Shown one piece after another: positions 18,335-30,300 of a DNA stretch of 64,000 bases. Location of the stretch: assembly GCF_901709675.1 (NCBI RefSeq), contig NC_051104.1, positions 5,005,501 to 5,069,500 on the forward strand, written 5' to 3'. The notes under the pieces are model-generated. The model searched no databases, had not been told where the DNA came from, and saw only the letters and a program-made list of their open reading frames with translations. This DNA is from Syngnathus acus (lineage: Eukaryota; Chordata; Actinopteri; Syngnathiformes; Syngnathidae). The position numbers and the translations under genes were made by a program. How positions within the stretch are numbered: position 1 is the stretch's first letter; each line of letters begins with the position of its first letter.

Positions 18335-21232
18335 CTCAAACCCCAAAAAAAAATAAAGAGAAAAAGCAACACAAAAACAAGGAGATTCTGTCAATGACAA
18401 AGTACGTCCACTGAACATATCCTATTGTTTTGTCAGCATGCTCTGCAGGTTTACGACAGCTATTAAGGAGCTATTAGGTTTACACTTGCTTACTATGAGT
18501 GCCGGGGTGGAAGACGAAGCTCCACAGCACTTATTCGCTAAGATGACACAGCAGCCTTTGTTACCTACACAGCAATAGTCTGTTTGAAACAATGAACAAT
18601 TTCAAGTTGCAAATCTAATGTTATCCTTTAAACCCAACCAGGTTGTTGCGCAATAGGGATGGGCTTTTTTGTAGGTGTGCTAGTTTTAGAAAGTTTTTGA
18701 AACCTCAATCATTTTTTTTCCCAGGTTAGAACTGCACAAAGGAAATGTAAACTAAACATTGGTTGCTAATTAAACTACAAAATAAATGAGACTCAGCAAT
18801 ACTTAATGAATAACAGATGCCCATCCCTATTGTTATTTTCGTGGTCTACATTTGTTTTGAGAATATTTTCAACCATGAGAGCACACCATCTGTGAGGCTA
18901 CAGGAACACAATGATAAATTAAAAAAAAAAAAAGTTCAAGATGTCTAAGACATTGTTTCACTTCAAGGGCCCCTTTCAAATGAAAAAGGCTAACATTTGA
19001 CAACAGTTATTTCTCGTTAAATGATAATGATAAAGCATCCTTCCCGTTTTGAAACCAAGCTAGAGTTGACCGCTAAACCCCTGCTGTTGGTGTTGTTCGT
19101 TTCTTTTTTTTCTGAGAGAGCATCAGCAATAAAATACCTATATACATCTGTGTGCAGTCTCAAAGGAGCAAGAAGCAAAAACAAACATCCATCAAAATAA
19201 ACAACAAAAAAAGAAAAAAATGGGGTACAGGCAAGGCTATAACGTGGCAAAAAATGCAAAATCCTCACAAATTATTCAAATTAAATGAAACTGCTTTAAA
19301 ACATCCTGATGCGTGTGTATTTGTTTGCAATTACTGATCAATATTTGTGCATATCATCATGAAAATAACATTGAGAATGATATTGTTGGATTATGTTTTG
19401 GTTTGCTATTAGATTATATTTCCAAGGTTTGAGGTGCAATGTTTGTGTTTGTGCATTAAAGCGACAATTTCAAAAACAATTCTGGAGTGTTTAAAAGTGG
19501 ATTCAATTCACCTTTGGTACAGAATTTTCAGATTTTTGTTATCAAATTGTAGAACTGAAAAGAATGAATCTGTAGTTTGTAAATTCCCTTTAAAATTCCA
19601 ATGACATTTCTTGTGGAAAATGTGTATTTTGACTACAATGAAACAATTCAACTGAAATAAAAAAAAAAAAAAACATTTGGTAATGCCTCTCAAGTTGCAC
19701 AAAACCAGCGCCAATCCAAATATTTTTTTGTAGTTTTGTTGCTTTTACTCTTTTTTTTTGTGACGGCAGAATAAAAACATGACAATCGGAAACTGAACTT
19801 CTACGCGTTCCCATTTGTAGCAAAAAAAAAAACCTCCCATTTGAGCAAACATTAGGTACTTAACATAATCAACAGTGGTTAACTTCACAATTAAAATAAT
19901 GAAAATGTTACTTAAGCATGAAACAAACATTTTGCACAAAACAAATCAATCTGAACAAATTACTGCTGGATTGCGTTGTATTCTTAACAGTTATACTTTT
20001 CCACTGTTTGATTAACTTGCCATCTGTCTTTGAAAAAAGCATTTTAGAGGTTCTTCTACCTCCAGGTGGCCAAAAAAAAAGAAAAAAACCCAAAGCAGAT
20101 TAAACACTTAACATGACAGTATATTGTTCGAATGCTATACTTAAAACTGCAGATAATAAGTATTCTTACTCAAGACATGCCGCCACTTGTTATAAATCTC
20201 CTGTATTAGCTCGATTTAATCCTGGAAGCAAAAATGTAAAACCAAAACGATTTGAAACGAATTCCCCTTCCTGTCACTCACTTTTGGGATTAAAAAAAAA
20301 AAAAAAAGCTTCTGAATCATATGATCCATTTAGTCCTGGTTTCAAATTAAATTACACGCCACTATTTCTGCCAGTTTGGACAAGCGGTTCCTTCCGGGAT
20401 GACTGAATAGTCATGGAAGAGGCACATATTCTTACAAGCACTTTCCTTATCTCCCTCTGGATTGCATTAATAAATCCCCTCCAACTACTGTGACCCTAAA
20501 ATACATTGAGAAACCACACACACAAGCATCTTGCTATTTAACCACATTACTTGGCTCACTTTCCTCTTAACATCTTTTACAATAAATCTCCAACTTCATT
20601 TTGTGCCTTAGTTTCTCCCATAGATTTTTACAATTGAATGCTTTAGCGCCATCTAGTGGTATCTTTATTTTAGACAAAAGGCAAATTCTTTTTTGGGTAG
20701 GGAAAAAAAAAAAAAAGAAAAATTTGGGCATGGTATAGAATGATAAATAATGCGAGTGCGCTCTCAAAAAAAAAGTTGTCCCAGGACTTTCTGAAAATAA
20801 TTGTCAAGAAACGGCAAATAAATAAATAAACGTTAGAATTAAAAAGGTAAGAGGTAATCAATGCGAATATAAAGGACCCCATTAAACTACTTTTTAGGGT
20901 TGCCACTCAAAACACTATCACAAAGAGTTAAACAGCCTACATTTTTTTTTTTTGTGTGTTTTTGTCATCCCGTTTATGTTGCTAAGCTAGACTGAAATGG
21001 TGAGGAAATGAATGAATTATTGTTACACTTAAGCGGAGATATGACAGCTTATTGAGGGAACGAGGAGGATATGTAAAGTTGGGGAGGGGGAAGTCTGGTT
21101 GGCAAACTAATAAAAATAAAAAATAAAATAAAAACCCTGGCGCAGACGCCATATTGGACACTGTAAGGATGTAGCTTGTGGCGTGCACTACAGGAACAGA
21201 TTTGGGGGTGCGGTGTTGGGGTTCTCTTGTCA
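18335..21232 (-). other. map4 3' UTR (about 2.9 kb)
   Basis: No coding exon is seen. AT-rich, with many A and T runs (for example 19659-19673, 20290-20306, 20701-20719 on the plus strand). Interpreted as the long 3' UTR of map4 because the terminal coding exon ends at 21233 and no other gene lies between. Confidence 0.5.
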
Positions 21233-21316
21233 TCAGGAGGAGCAGTTGGTGATGTCGGCGCCGTGGTCCGTGCGAGAGCGAGCCACCTCGCGGAAGTTGA
21301 GCTTAAAAGACTCAAT
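21233..21316 (-). CDS. map4: map4 terminal exon encoding a tau/MAP2-like C terminus
   Basis: Acceptor TGCCGCAG at the right end. Read in phase 0 directly after the exon at 21892 (ends GGGSVK), it gives [20 protein letters not shown] followed by DITNCSS and a stop. This matches the end of the tau and MAP2 repeat region ([20 protein letters not shown] in tau). If exon 21576-21741 is included instead, this exon is entered one base out of frame and stops after one codon. Confidence 0.75.
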   Translation of the reverse strand: MESFKLNFREVARSRTDHGADITNCSS

Positions 21317-24300
21317 CTGCGGCAGAAATGTTAGAAAAAGAAGGGAGGATGAGGCGCAAGGGGGACAGATAGGGGCGGGGCCATGAGATGAGGAGGGCAG
21401 AGGGGACAGCAGAATTAAATGCCTGCAAGATAAAAAGTCAAAAGATATTGGCGTGATCAGCTATGTGAGACTGCCACCAGGAGCTCAGAACAAAGTGCAC
21501 CCTAAAACAGCCACCATTTTGGTTTTGCCCCTCAAACCACCATTAGCTAGCAATTACCCTACACGTCAGACTTACTTGTCTCTGGGATGTGGGAAACCAA
21601 AGCCTGGGTTTCCTGGAGACCCTCACAAGGAGCCACATCCTTCAGCCCATTCTCATGGGCAGCAGGGCTCCCCACCTGCCCAGACTCTGGACCAAGCGAT
21701 GCTGTCCCGACACCCTCACCTGTCTCCTGGGGTCCCTCAGCCTAGAAGCACCAAAAAAAAAAAGTGAGCCGAGCTTGAAGCATTACATCATATCTAGGTT
21801 CTTAGAAAAACACACTATAAAACAAAAATAGAATTCAAAAGATGTCCATAAATAAGCACAAATGTCTATTATTAGCTGTTGCCAGACTCACTTTGACGCT
21901 TCCTCCACCAGGTGAACTGCTCACATTGTCCAATGAACCCACTTTGGACTGAGCTTTTTCCCTAAAGTTGATTTTGTGTGACTCAATCTTCACGTCACCA
22001 CCTCCTGCAGCACAAATATGTAATCACTGATGGTTTATTCCAGAATAATGGTGGACCAAACATTTTGTTCAGTCTAGTGAGCATTCAACAAATTTTTAAT
22101 TGGTTATTTCCGGGCAAAACGAAGATTTTTCAATCTCACCGGGCTTATGCTTGATGTTGTCCTTTGAGCCGCACTTTGACGTCACCTTACTTAAATCGAC
22201 CTTCTTGTTGAGAATCTGCACCTGTCAAGTATCATAGAGGACATTTGAACTTTCATTTAATGCAAATACAATTGGAGATTCAAGCCAACATCCGATTATA
22301 AGGTACACTGAATTAGGATGAACAGAAAAAAGGGACAGTTGGAGAAGATCATTTCAAGCAGCAAGATGGGGGACAACACGGCTTGTTTGGCGTTAATGAG
22401 ATCACGACAGCAGGATAGCGTGGGGCAATGTAGGAATAATTTAGAGAAGCAAGTGGAAGGCACTCTTTGGCTAACATTTATTTTTAGACCTCACTCTTGA
22501 CTTCTCAAGAGCCGTACTTTGTGGAAAGGCTATCATCTGATGTTGACACTAAAGTACAACAAGCTCCTTAAGAGTGTCTTAAGTACTTCATCAATTGCCC
22601 TCCACTGATATTCTCTGGCTACTTACATTCCCTCCACCAGGAACATGCTTCATATTGTCCTTGGAGCCCAAGCGTGCGCCGACGTGACTGAAGTCCAATT
22701 TTTGCGAGACTATCTGAACCTAAACCGGAGCCGGGCACAGCAGCGGCGGGTGGACAGGAGAGCAGCGGCGGGAGGTGATTAGAGAAGAAAACACAAGAAA
22801 GGAAAGAGGGGAAGGGAAAAAGAAATGTACAAAAAAAAAAGAGGTCATAGGTTTGGCTAGCTAGGAAAAAGGCAGACAGATGCAGAAAGATTCCCTTGGG
22901 GAAAAAAAATCGATCACATGACCTTAATACTCTTGTAGACATCTGCATTAAATATAAAAATATTACAATTGCTAGTATTGAAATTGTGAGTTGACACACT
23001 CTTGTCTAGCTCTTCAAATAAATCAACATAAAGCAAATAACAGGGTGTGCAAAGAAAGAAAATGCAAACAATACAGAGTGAGAAGATGAGGGAGGAAAAG
23101 AAGATGGCGGGTGGGGGAGGATGGCGAAGGAACTCACTTTGACCTGGCTTTTTTCTTTGGAGGCGGGGACCCTGCCCTTAGAGGCAGCTGACACCTGGGG
23201 AGACAGGCCCACCCCGGGGGTCAACCACATACAGGAAGAGGAGGTGGTGGACGAGGATTTAATGGAGCTCATTGCCGCAATTAGTTATTTTATTTTAAAA
23301 AAATCAGATTAAATCAGGAGCCAAAAAATCTTGATCAGGCCACCATGACTGGAACTGTGTCAAGAGAGCTTTTTTTTTTAGTGCATCACCTTGTGGGAAC
23401 GATGAGAAATCTGGTCTTTACTTTTCATAAGTAATGCTAAGTTTGGAAAACAGGTAAGAGAGGAGCACATGGGGGTTGAGCGGGAGATTCAACAGCCAAA
23501 ACAAGCAAATTAAAAAAAAAAAAATGGGAGGGAGGACTTCTTTTGGTTGTTGGTAATTCATAAAAAAAAAATCATAAAATCATTAAAAAAAAAATCTGAC
23601 TGCTAATTACTTTAAAATAATACAATTAACTGATGATTTGTAATTTGCACTTAACCTACCTTCCCACCCCCCGGCTGGTGTTTTATGTTGTCCGTAGAGC
23701 CGATCTTTGAGCGGACATTGTGGATATCGGGGGCGGGAGCCGTTCCGGGGCGAGCCGTGGTCCTTGTGGTGCTTGTCGTGGTTGTCGCAGAGGAAGTGGT
23801 CCTGGGAGCACGAGGGACCAGGGGCTTTTTCTCTGTGCCGGCGGCGGTGGCGCTGGATGCTGCGGACGTTTTGGGGGCTGCGGTGCGGGTGCGAGCGGCG
23901 GTGGTCGTAGTGGAAGTGGAGCTGCGCATTGTGGTGGTGCTGCTCCTGGGTTTGGTGGAGTCTGCTATAAAAGTGACAAATGCATGAGGAATCCAATTTA
24001 ATTTAAAAACAGATAATAATTATGACTAAAACAGATATTAATGGTAGAAACGTTCAGGTCTATTTTTCTCCCTCTCACGTGTGTACTCTTTTTTTTTTTA
24101 GCCATTAGGCGAATATCGAGCAGGGAATGTGGAGGCAGTACAGCATTTGCATTAATTCTAATATATTCATTCACATCTATTTTGGAGCACAGCAGTTTTT
24201 TTTTTTTCGAATGCCGAGATATGCAGAGCACAATCTCTCCCGGGAGCCGCGTGCGCATTTCCAGCTTTGACTAAGATGTGTTAAATGGAGGAAATCCTTT

Positions 24301-27300
24301 CCTTGCTTCCACCTTAGTGTTCTTTTTTTTTTGCCTGACTCTAAATACCACGGCAGATTAAACAGCCCCCGGGCTGCATCAGCAGGAACTGTGAACTGCT
24401 GTCAACGGCAGCGGGACAGTAATCCTTAGCCTGCAGTGCCGAAGGTTTTTAACTTGGCAATAAACTCTTTCACCCTGTTCTCTAAGCCATCCAGCATTGT
24501 CACTGGCGGGAGCGTGCTCGTGTCACATTCTCGGCAGCTATAGTGTAAACGCATCTGTCTGCAGGATGAGGAAAAGCTTGGAGAGATGGGAGAGACAAAC
24601 TAGAAGTAATGCAAGGAGAAAAAATAAAAAATAAAAAAAGCAGAAGGTGCACAGTCACTCTTTCTGGAAGTAGGAGATATTATCAGCTTTTTAAAAGCAA
24701 AATAATTTTAATCACTGTTATAGTGCTGATTTTGAGGTGATCAATTTGATGTTTTTGTCATATTATATACAGCAAGGATTTTTTTTCTTTTCTTCAAATG
24801 TTTATCTGTACCTGTGGAAGTCCTGAGAGTGCTGGGCTTCTTCTCCACACTCGGTTGGCCGTCTGTCTTGGAGGCTTGGAACAGAAAATGAATCATTAAG
24901 GAAAAGAGATTCATGTCAAATTGCCGACTATAAAAGAGCAATGCTAATTTGCAATTGACAGCACCAGAATTGCTAACCTCAATTATGGGAAAATATTAGA
25001 AAACAATGAAAAGTCAATCACTGCTTTTAGGACCGTTTTCAAAATTATAAGCATTTCAGAATCCAAATCTCTAAACTGTCTTGCACCTTTCCAGGTTGGT
25101 CGTAGATCTTAATGTAACGTGATGGATGCCAGTTAACTAATTGAAGCAGACAGTGATGGGCAGCCAGATGGATCTCAACTTTTAAACTTACCTCAGCAGG
25201 CTAGGTCAAATATGTCAAATCCGCTTTCGAGAAACAAGCTGTCAAGTCACATTATAATAAAAAGATCCACCTTACCCAAGGGCTTTTTGGTTGCCGCGCT
25301 GGTCGTCGTGCGGGATGACAAAGTTGTGCGTGTCGATGTGGTCGCTTTACTGGTTGCGGTGGTTCCATTTTTGGTAGCGGTGGAGGAGCCGGCTTGACTT
25401 GAGCTGGCAGTGCTGGCCTTTGGCACAGGGGGGCGCCTCTCTGTGGGTGCCTGGTAATACAGAGGGGATGACAAAATACAAATAAAAGGTGTCAGATACG
25501 AACAACAAATGTTACAACACAGAAAAACATAACACATAAAAAGGCCATGATGTAATTATTGTCTTGATTCCTGACTTAACAGGAACATTTGGGTCAACCA
25601 TGCATCTACGATGCAGATTTAGTCCTTGTTTTTGAAATTGCACATTTCATTCAGCTTCATATCCCACAATTCCGAGGGATGATGCCATGCTCCACATACA
25701 GCTGAGCTCCTCCTACTACAAGCTGGCCACGACGAACCCAGTCACCCTGTCTGCACCTGTGGGCATTGGACTGCTAAATATAGCCCGTCTATTTATCATC
25801 GGCGCTGTCACTGCATGCTGTAGTTATGGAGGCCACCAAAAGAGGGGGACAAAGAGCACAAATGGCAACATCAAATGAGTCAATTCTGATTTTAGCACTC
25901 TTGGCATCCAAATTTTGATTGGCAATTTGCATTTATCTCGAGTGACCTCTATTCAATAGCCCCATTTTTACTTTCACAGAACTCATTCAAGGAAACTCTA
26001 AGTTTATGGGGGTTCACTGTGCATGGATTATTAAACTAATAATATAGTGAGCTATCCAATTGTTTTGAGTTTAGAGGCTACATGAGTGAAGTCAGATCTT
26101 CAAGTAGATTTTAGCAGTAAACATGCTGGTAGTTTTCATTAAAAGCAGTTTGATCTTTATGACTCTTGCTACATTGGCACGGCATCTCTCTGCCCCCGGG
26201 ACTTTGAGCAATACACGTTTCATGGCTCATTAAAAACAAGAGAAGCCAATCCAGAGCGTAATGAGGAACTTACTATTTATTTGCAGCTAAACCACTAAGA
26301 GCTTGGACAATGTCTGCATTGGAATAGGGCTGCCATTGTCGATTATTCTGTCGATGATGCCATCGAATAATCAGAAATGATTTTGAGTTTTTATTAAACA
26401 CAAAGGATAATCTTTTTTCACGAATGAATACAAATGTTAATAATTGCTCTCATTTTAGGATTTGGACCATTTTAAGGTAATAAATGGCTCTAAACGATGA
26501 CTTGATTGTTAAAATAGCTGTCGATTCATTTGATAATCGATTTAAGAGAATTACTTTAAATGTTGATTTGCTTCCACAGATTTGGCTGCCTTTCCACTCT
26601 ACAGTTTTTTTTTGATAGACTTCAACTCAACCATGTATACATATTAAAATATGCACAAAATATTAGCAGCCGAACGAACGCACGTCCTGATGGCTTACCT
26701 TGGGTTTAACATCACGTGTAGCGGTTGCGGCTGAGGATGCAAGGCGGCTGGCAGTATTTGTAGAGGGCCGCTTTGGGCCGACAGCGGCTGCCACCGGGGC
26801 CCTGGTTGTTGTTTTTTTATCTAAGGTGGATGTGACTGAGGAAGGTGTGGGGCGCTTAGTAGGTGCTGCAGCAGAACCGTTACCAGCAGCGGCTGGGACT
26901 TGTCGTGTTCTGGAGATGCTGCTCGGTTTTGTTGCCCCGGCAGCAAGCTGAGTTGCGTGGTCGAGACAGAAGATGCATGCAGGCAAATTAAAAGAAAAAA
27001 GACATAAATAAAATATAAAGCAGTGAAAATAAAAGAAACCAAATCATAATAACAGCAGAAGCAGCAATAAAAATGCAAACTGGCTGAAATGATGGGATGT
27101 ATTAAAATAATAGGAAGTTGCACTGTACTGTCATCAGTGGAACCGATACATCGGGTCATCCATTTTGAATTCAGAGGGACTTCCAAAGAATTAATTCGTT
27201 AGACTTTGTTCACTAAGTAATCATTCACTTTTACCATTAACTATTAACATTGGTTGACTTATTTTTCCATTTGCACTACTATAAAGGAAAATCTTAAATT

Positions 27301-30300
27301 CTTTACACATTTAATGAGTTTTGAAGTCACTTCTTGAGATTCCACTGTGCAGTGCAGTCATTGTAAAAAGCAAAAGCTTAAAGCAAAATAAAATTAAAAC
27401 TTGCTTGGCTTTTGTCTCCAATAAATTTGTATGCCTAGTTAAGGGTTTATTATGTGGTGTATAATAAAACAACCACATCATTCATTTATTTGCTGAAGCG
27501 TTTATGATCACTAGGGCCTTAAAATCACCTTCATGAGAAAATGAAAATCTAGATTGAATTTGTGCTTTGTTGGCAAACTTATTGTGCGCTGACAAAATAT
27601 AGTCAGAAAAATCATCTCCATTAATTCTTACCTTAGTCTTCTTGTCGGCACTCGGCAAATCTTTGTTGGGTGCTGCGCTGCTCCCATTGGTTGGAGATTT
27701 GACTTTTTTGGCCTTCTCTCCTCCATCTGCCTTGACAGCCTTCTCCTTCTTGTCATCCCTTTTCTCCAGCGCTTTTTTGTCACTCTGTATTTTCTCCTGC
27801 TTCTCCTCCTTGCCGCTTATCTGCTTTGCTGCCTCCGCCGGCTTCTCCGAGAGTTTCTCAACTTCCTCCTCTTTCTCGGTTTTGTGCGTGAGAGTGGAAG
27901 CTTTTGTGGCTTCTTCCACATCAGCTGCCACGCCGGCCTTCTTTTCCGCCTTGTCAGGAGAGGCGTCAAATTTGACAGGTGTCGGCGGATGCTCGGGTTT
28001 TTTTTCCACTTTGGATTCGACGTGTTGCTCTTTGCTGTCCTTCACCTCTGTCATCCCCGCCTTCTCGGTGGTTTTGCTCTCGACACTTTTGACCAGAAGG
28101 TCTGCTTTTTTCTCGACTTGGTCAGTCATGGCCATCTTTTCGTCTTTTTCTGCCCTGTCAAATGTTTCTGTCTTTACCAATTTGTCTGCGGGGACATCGG
28201 GCTTGTTTGCTTTATCTACTTTTTCTATTTTCTGTTGGACTAATTCTACTTTCTCTGGCTCTTTTGTTTTTTCTTCCGCTTGCTTCTCCTTCACTTTTTC
28301 AGACTCCTCTTTCACTTTCACTGCCTCTTTCTCAACTTTTTCAGATTCTTTTTCCTCGGTAACTTTCACAGTCGTTTTCTCTTTCGCAGGAAGATCTTTT
28401 TCCTCTGTAAGCTTTTCCGTCGCTTTTTCCTTCTGTTGAACATTTTCGTGCTCTTTCCACAAATCAGATTGCTTTTGTTTGTCTGTCCCTAAATCTTTCT
28501 CCGACTTGTCTGCCGTCTCACTCATTGAAAAGTCAACCTTTACGCTCTTCTGCTCAGCTGCATCTCTGAGGTCCACCTTGGGCTGCTCCTCCTTCTTGTC
28601 CGACTTGGCAACATTGTCTACATTAACAGGGGGAAAAAAAATAAAAAATCAAGATCTGTGATTCTCTAAAATACATCTTGACAAAAAATATCATGAATGA
28701 GGACAGCGAAACGGCCTTAATATATTCAGCAGATGCAACACGGCATAAATAAATCCGATATTTCTGTTATGTTGACTCACTCCATGAAACATCTGCATCA
28801 CCCAACCTCAGGTCATGTGACCTCACGCTGGGTTGAGCAAACTACAGTCGACAATCCTGCCCTGACTCTGAAATGGCGACCCGACATTCAATCGAGGGTA
28901 ACGAAATAACAAAATGCCAACAAACAAAACATTCACCTTGAACCTTTTCATGATTTATTCAGCATGCCTCCAATTGGAAGCATCAATCACTGACACAATG
29001 TGCTTTGGAGGGTGAATTGGATGTCCGTGAATGGGTCCTTTTGAGGACACCATATTTCATGAGAAGATGTGAGCGCTGAGTAGGTCAAGTATGAATGCCA
29101 GCTCAAATTGGAGCGAGAGAAAAAAAAAAGATGGACTGTTCCTTGTACACTATTTTAAAAATGTTTTTTTTTCTGTCACAGTTGATCTAGAAGAATAAAG
29201 CACCCCAAAAAAAAAACAGCTGAAAAAAACTTGTCTGAGATGGTTTTCAACGAGCTCTAACCCACACATAGTTTTAATCTAAAAATATTTTAACAATTTA
29301 AAAGGTACACAAGCATTTTCGGGAAGGCATAATAATAAACTGGACCTCCACCTACCATCAAATTTGATGATGGGGTTAGTCCAGTTCACGCCAAACTTGT
29401 TAGAGGAACTTACAACGAGATGAACATCAGGTTCCACAGTTGGTTTGTTACGCACGTTTGAATCAGAAATAACCTCAGCATTGGGTTCAGTCTCGTCCAA
29501 CTCTTTATCGGTAGCCAGTTTACTGAAGCCATCTGAGAAGGCAGAAGTCAAGTCCATGCCACTGAAAACTTTGGGGCTCGGGGACACTGGAAGAACCATG
29601 CTTTTCTGTTCTTTGTCCATCTTAAAGCCTTCCAAAGGTTCTTCAGGGGAGATAGAAAGGGTCACAGTGCTGTCTCTCTGTGGTCCGAAAGGGGAGAGAC
29701 ACAAGCGAGGTTCAGGTGGGGTTTGCCTTAGGTCGATTTGCGTGGCCCCGGCTGCTGAGAGTGTCGGTGGTGCAACGGGCTGCTGATCTTCCGCAACTGT
29801 CATTGAGCGCTGCATGTAAGGCTGGGGACGACGTGACCCGCTCACTGGTGATACTAACTGGTCCAATCCTGCAAGTTCACCTCCGGGGTATTTATCGGCG
29901 AGCTCTAGGCTGGTGGGCACGGACAGGTGGGAACAGTCGGACATTGCGCGGCGCATCGCCTTCCTCTGCTGCTGTGCTCTCCCCATGAAACAAGGCTCTA
30001 AATCCTCCTCGCCTTCTTCAGGGTCTTCCTCCTCGCTACTTTCCCCCGAGGAGGCCACGGATAATAGTTGGTCCTCGAAGGTCTCTCTGGCTCCGACTAT
30101 ATCCTCATCGGGTCTCGTTAAGTAGTCCTCACTGATCACACCTATGGTGCAATAGTTAGGAGGCACCTGGGGCATGGCAACCTTTGGGCTGGACTCAGCA
30201 AGACTGGAGTTTTTCGATGATTCAGAGGGAGAGTATCCGCCGAGAGTAGACGCCTCAATTGAGGGGACTCCCATTGAGTGTGAAGGCATGGTTGTGGTGG

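Noticed and set aside
21233-24000. A separate tau (mapt) gene, suggested by the tau-like C terminus
   Set aside because: The exons are continuous in phase with a MAP4-specific N terminus at 46471, and the linker ends DVKPK as in MAP4.
27642-28439. 265-codon open frame on the plus strand
   Set aside because: Antisense to the Lys/Glu-rich map4 exon. The serine/phenylalanine-rich translation is what biased GAA/AAG codons give when read backwards.
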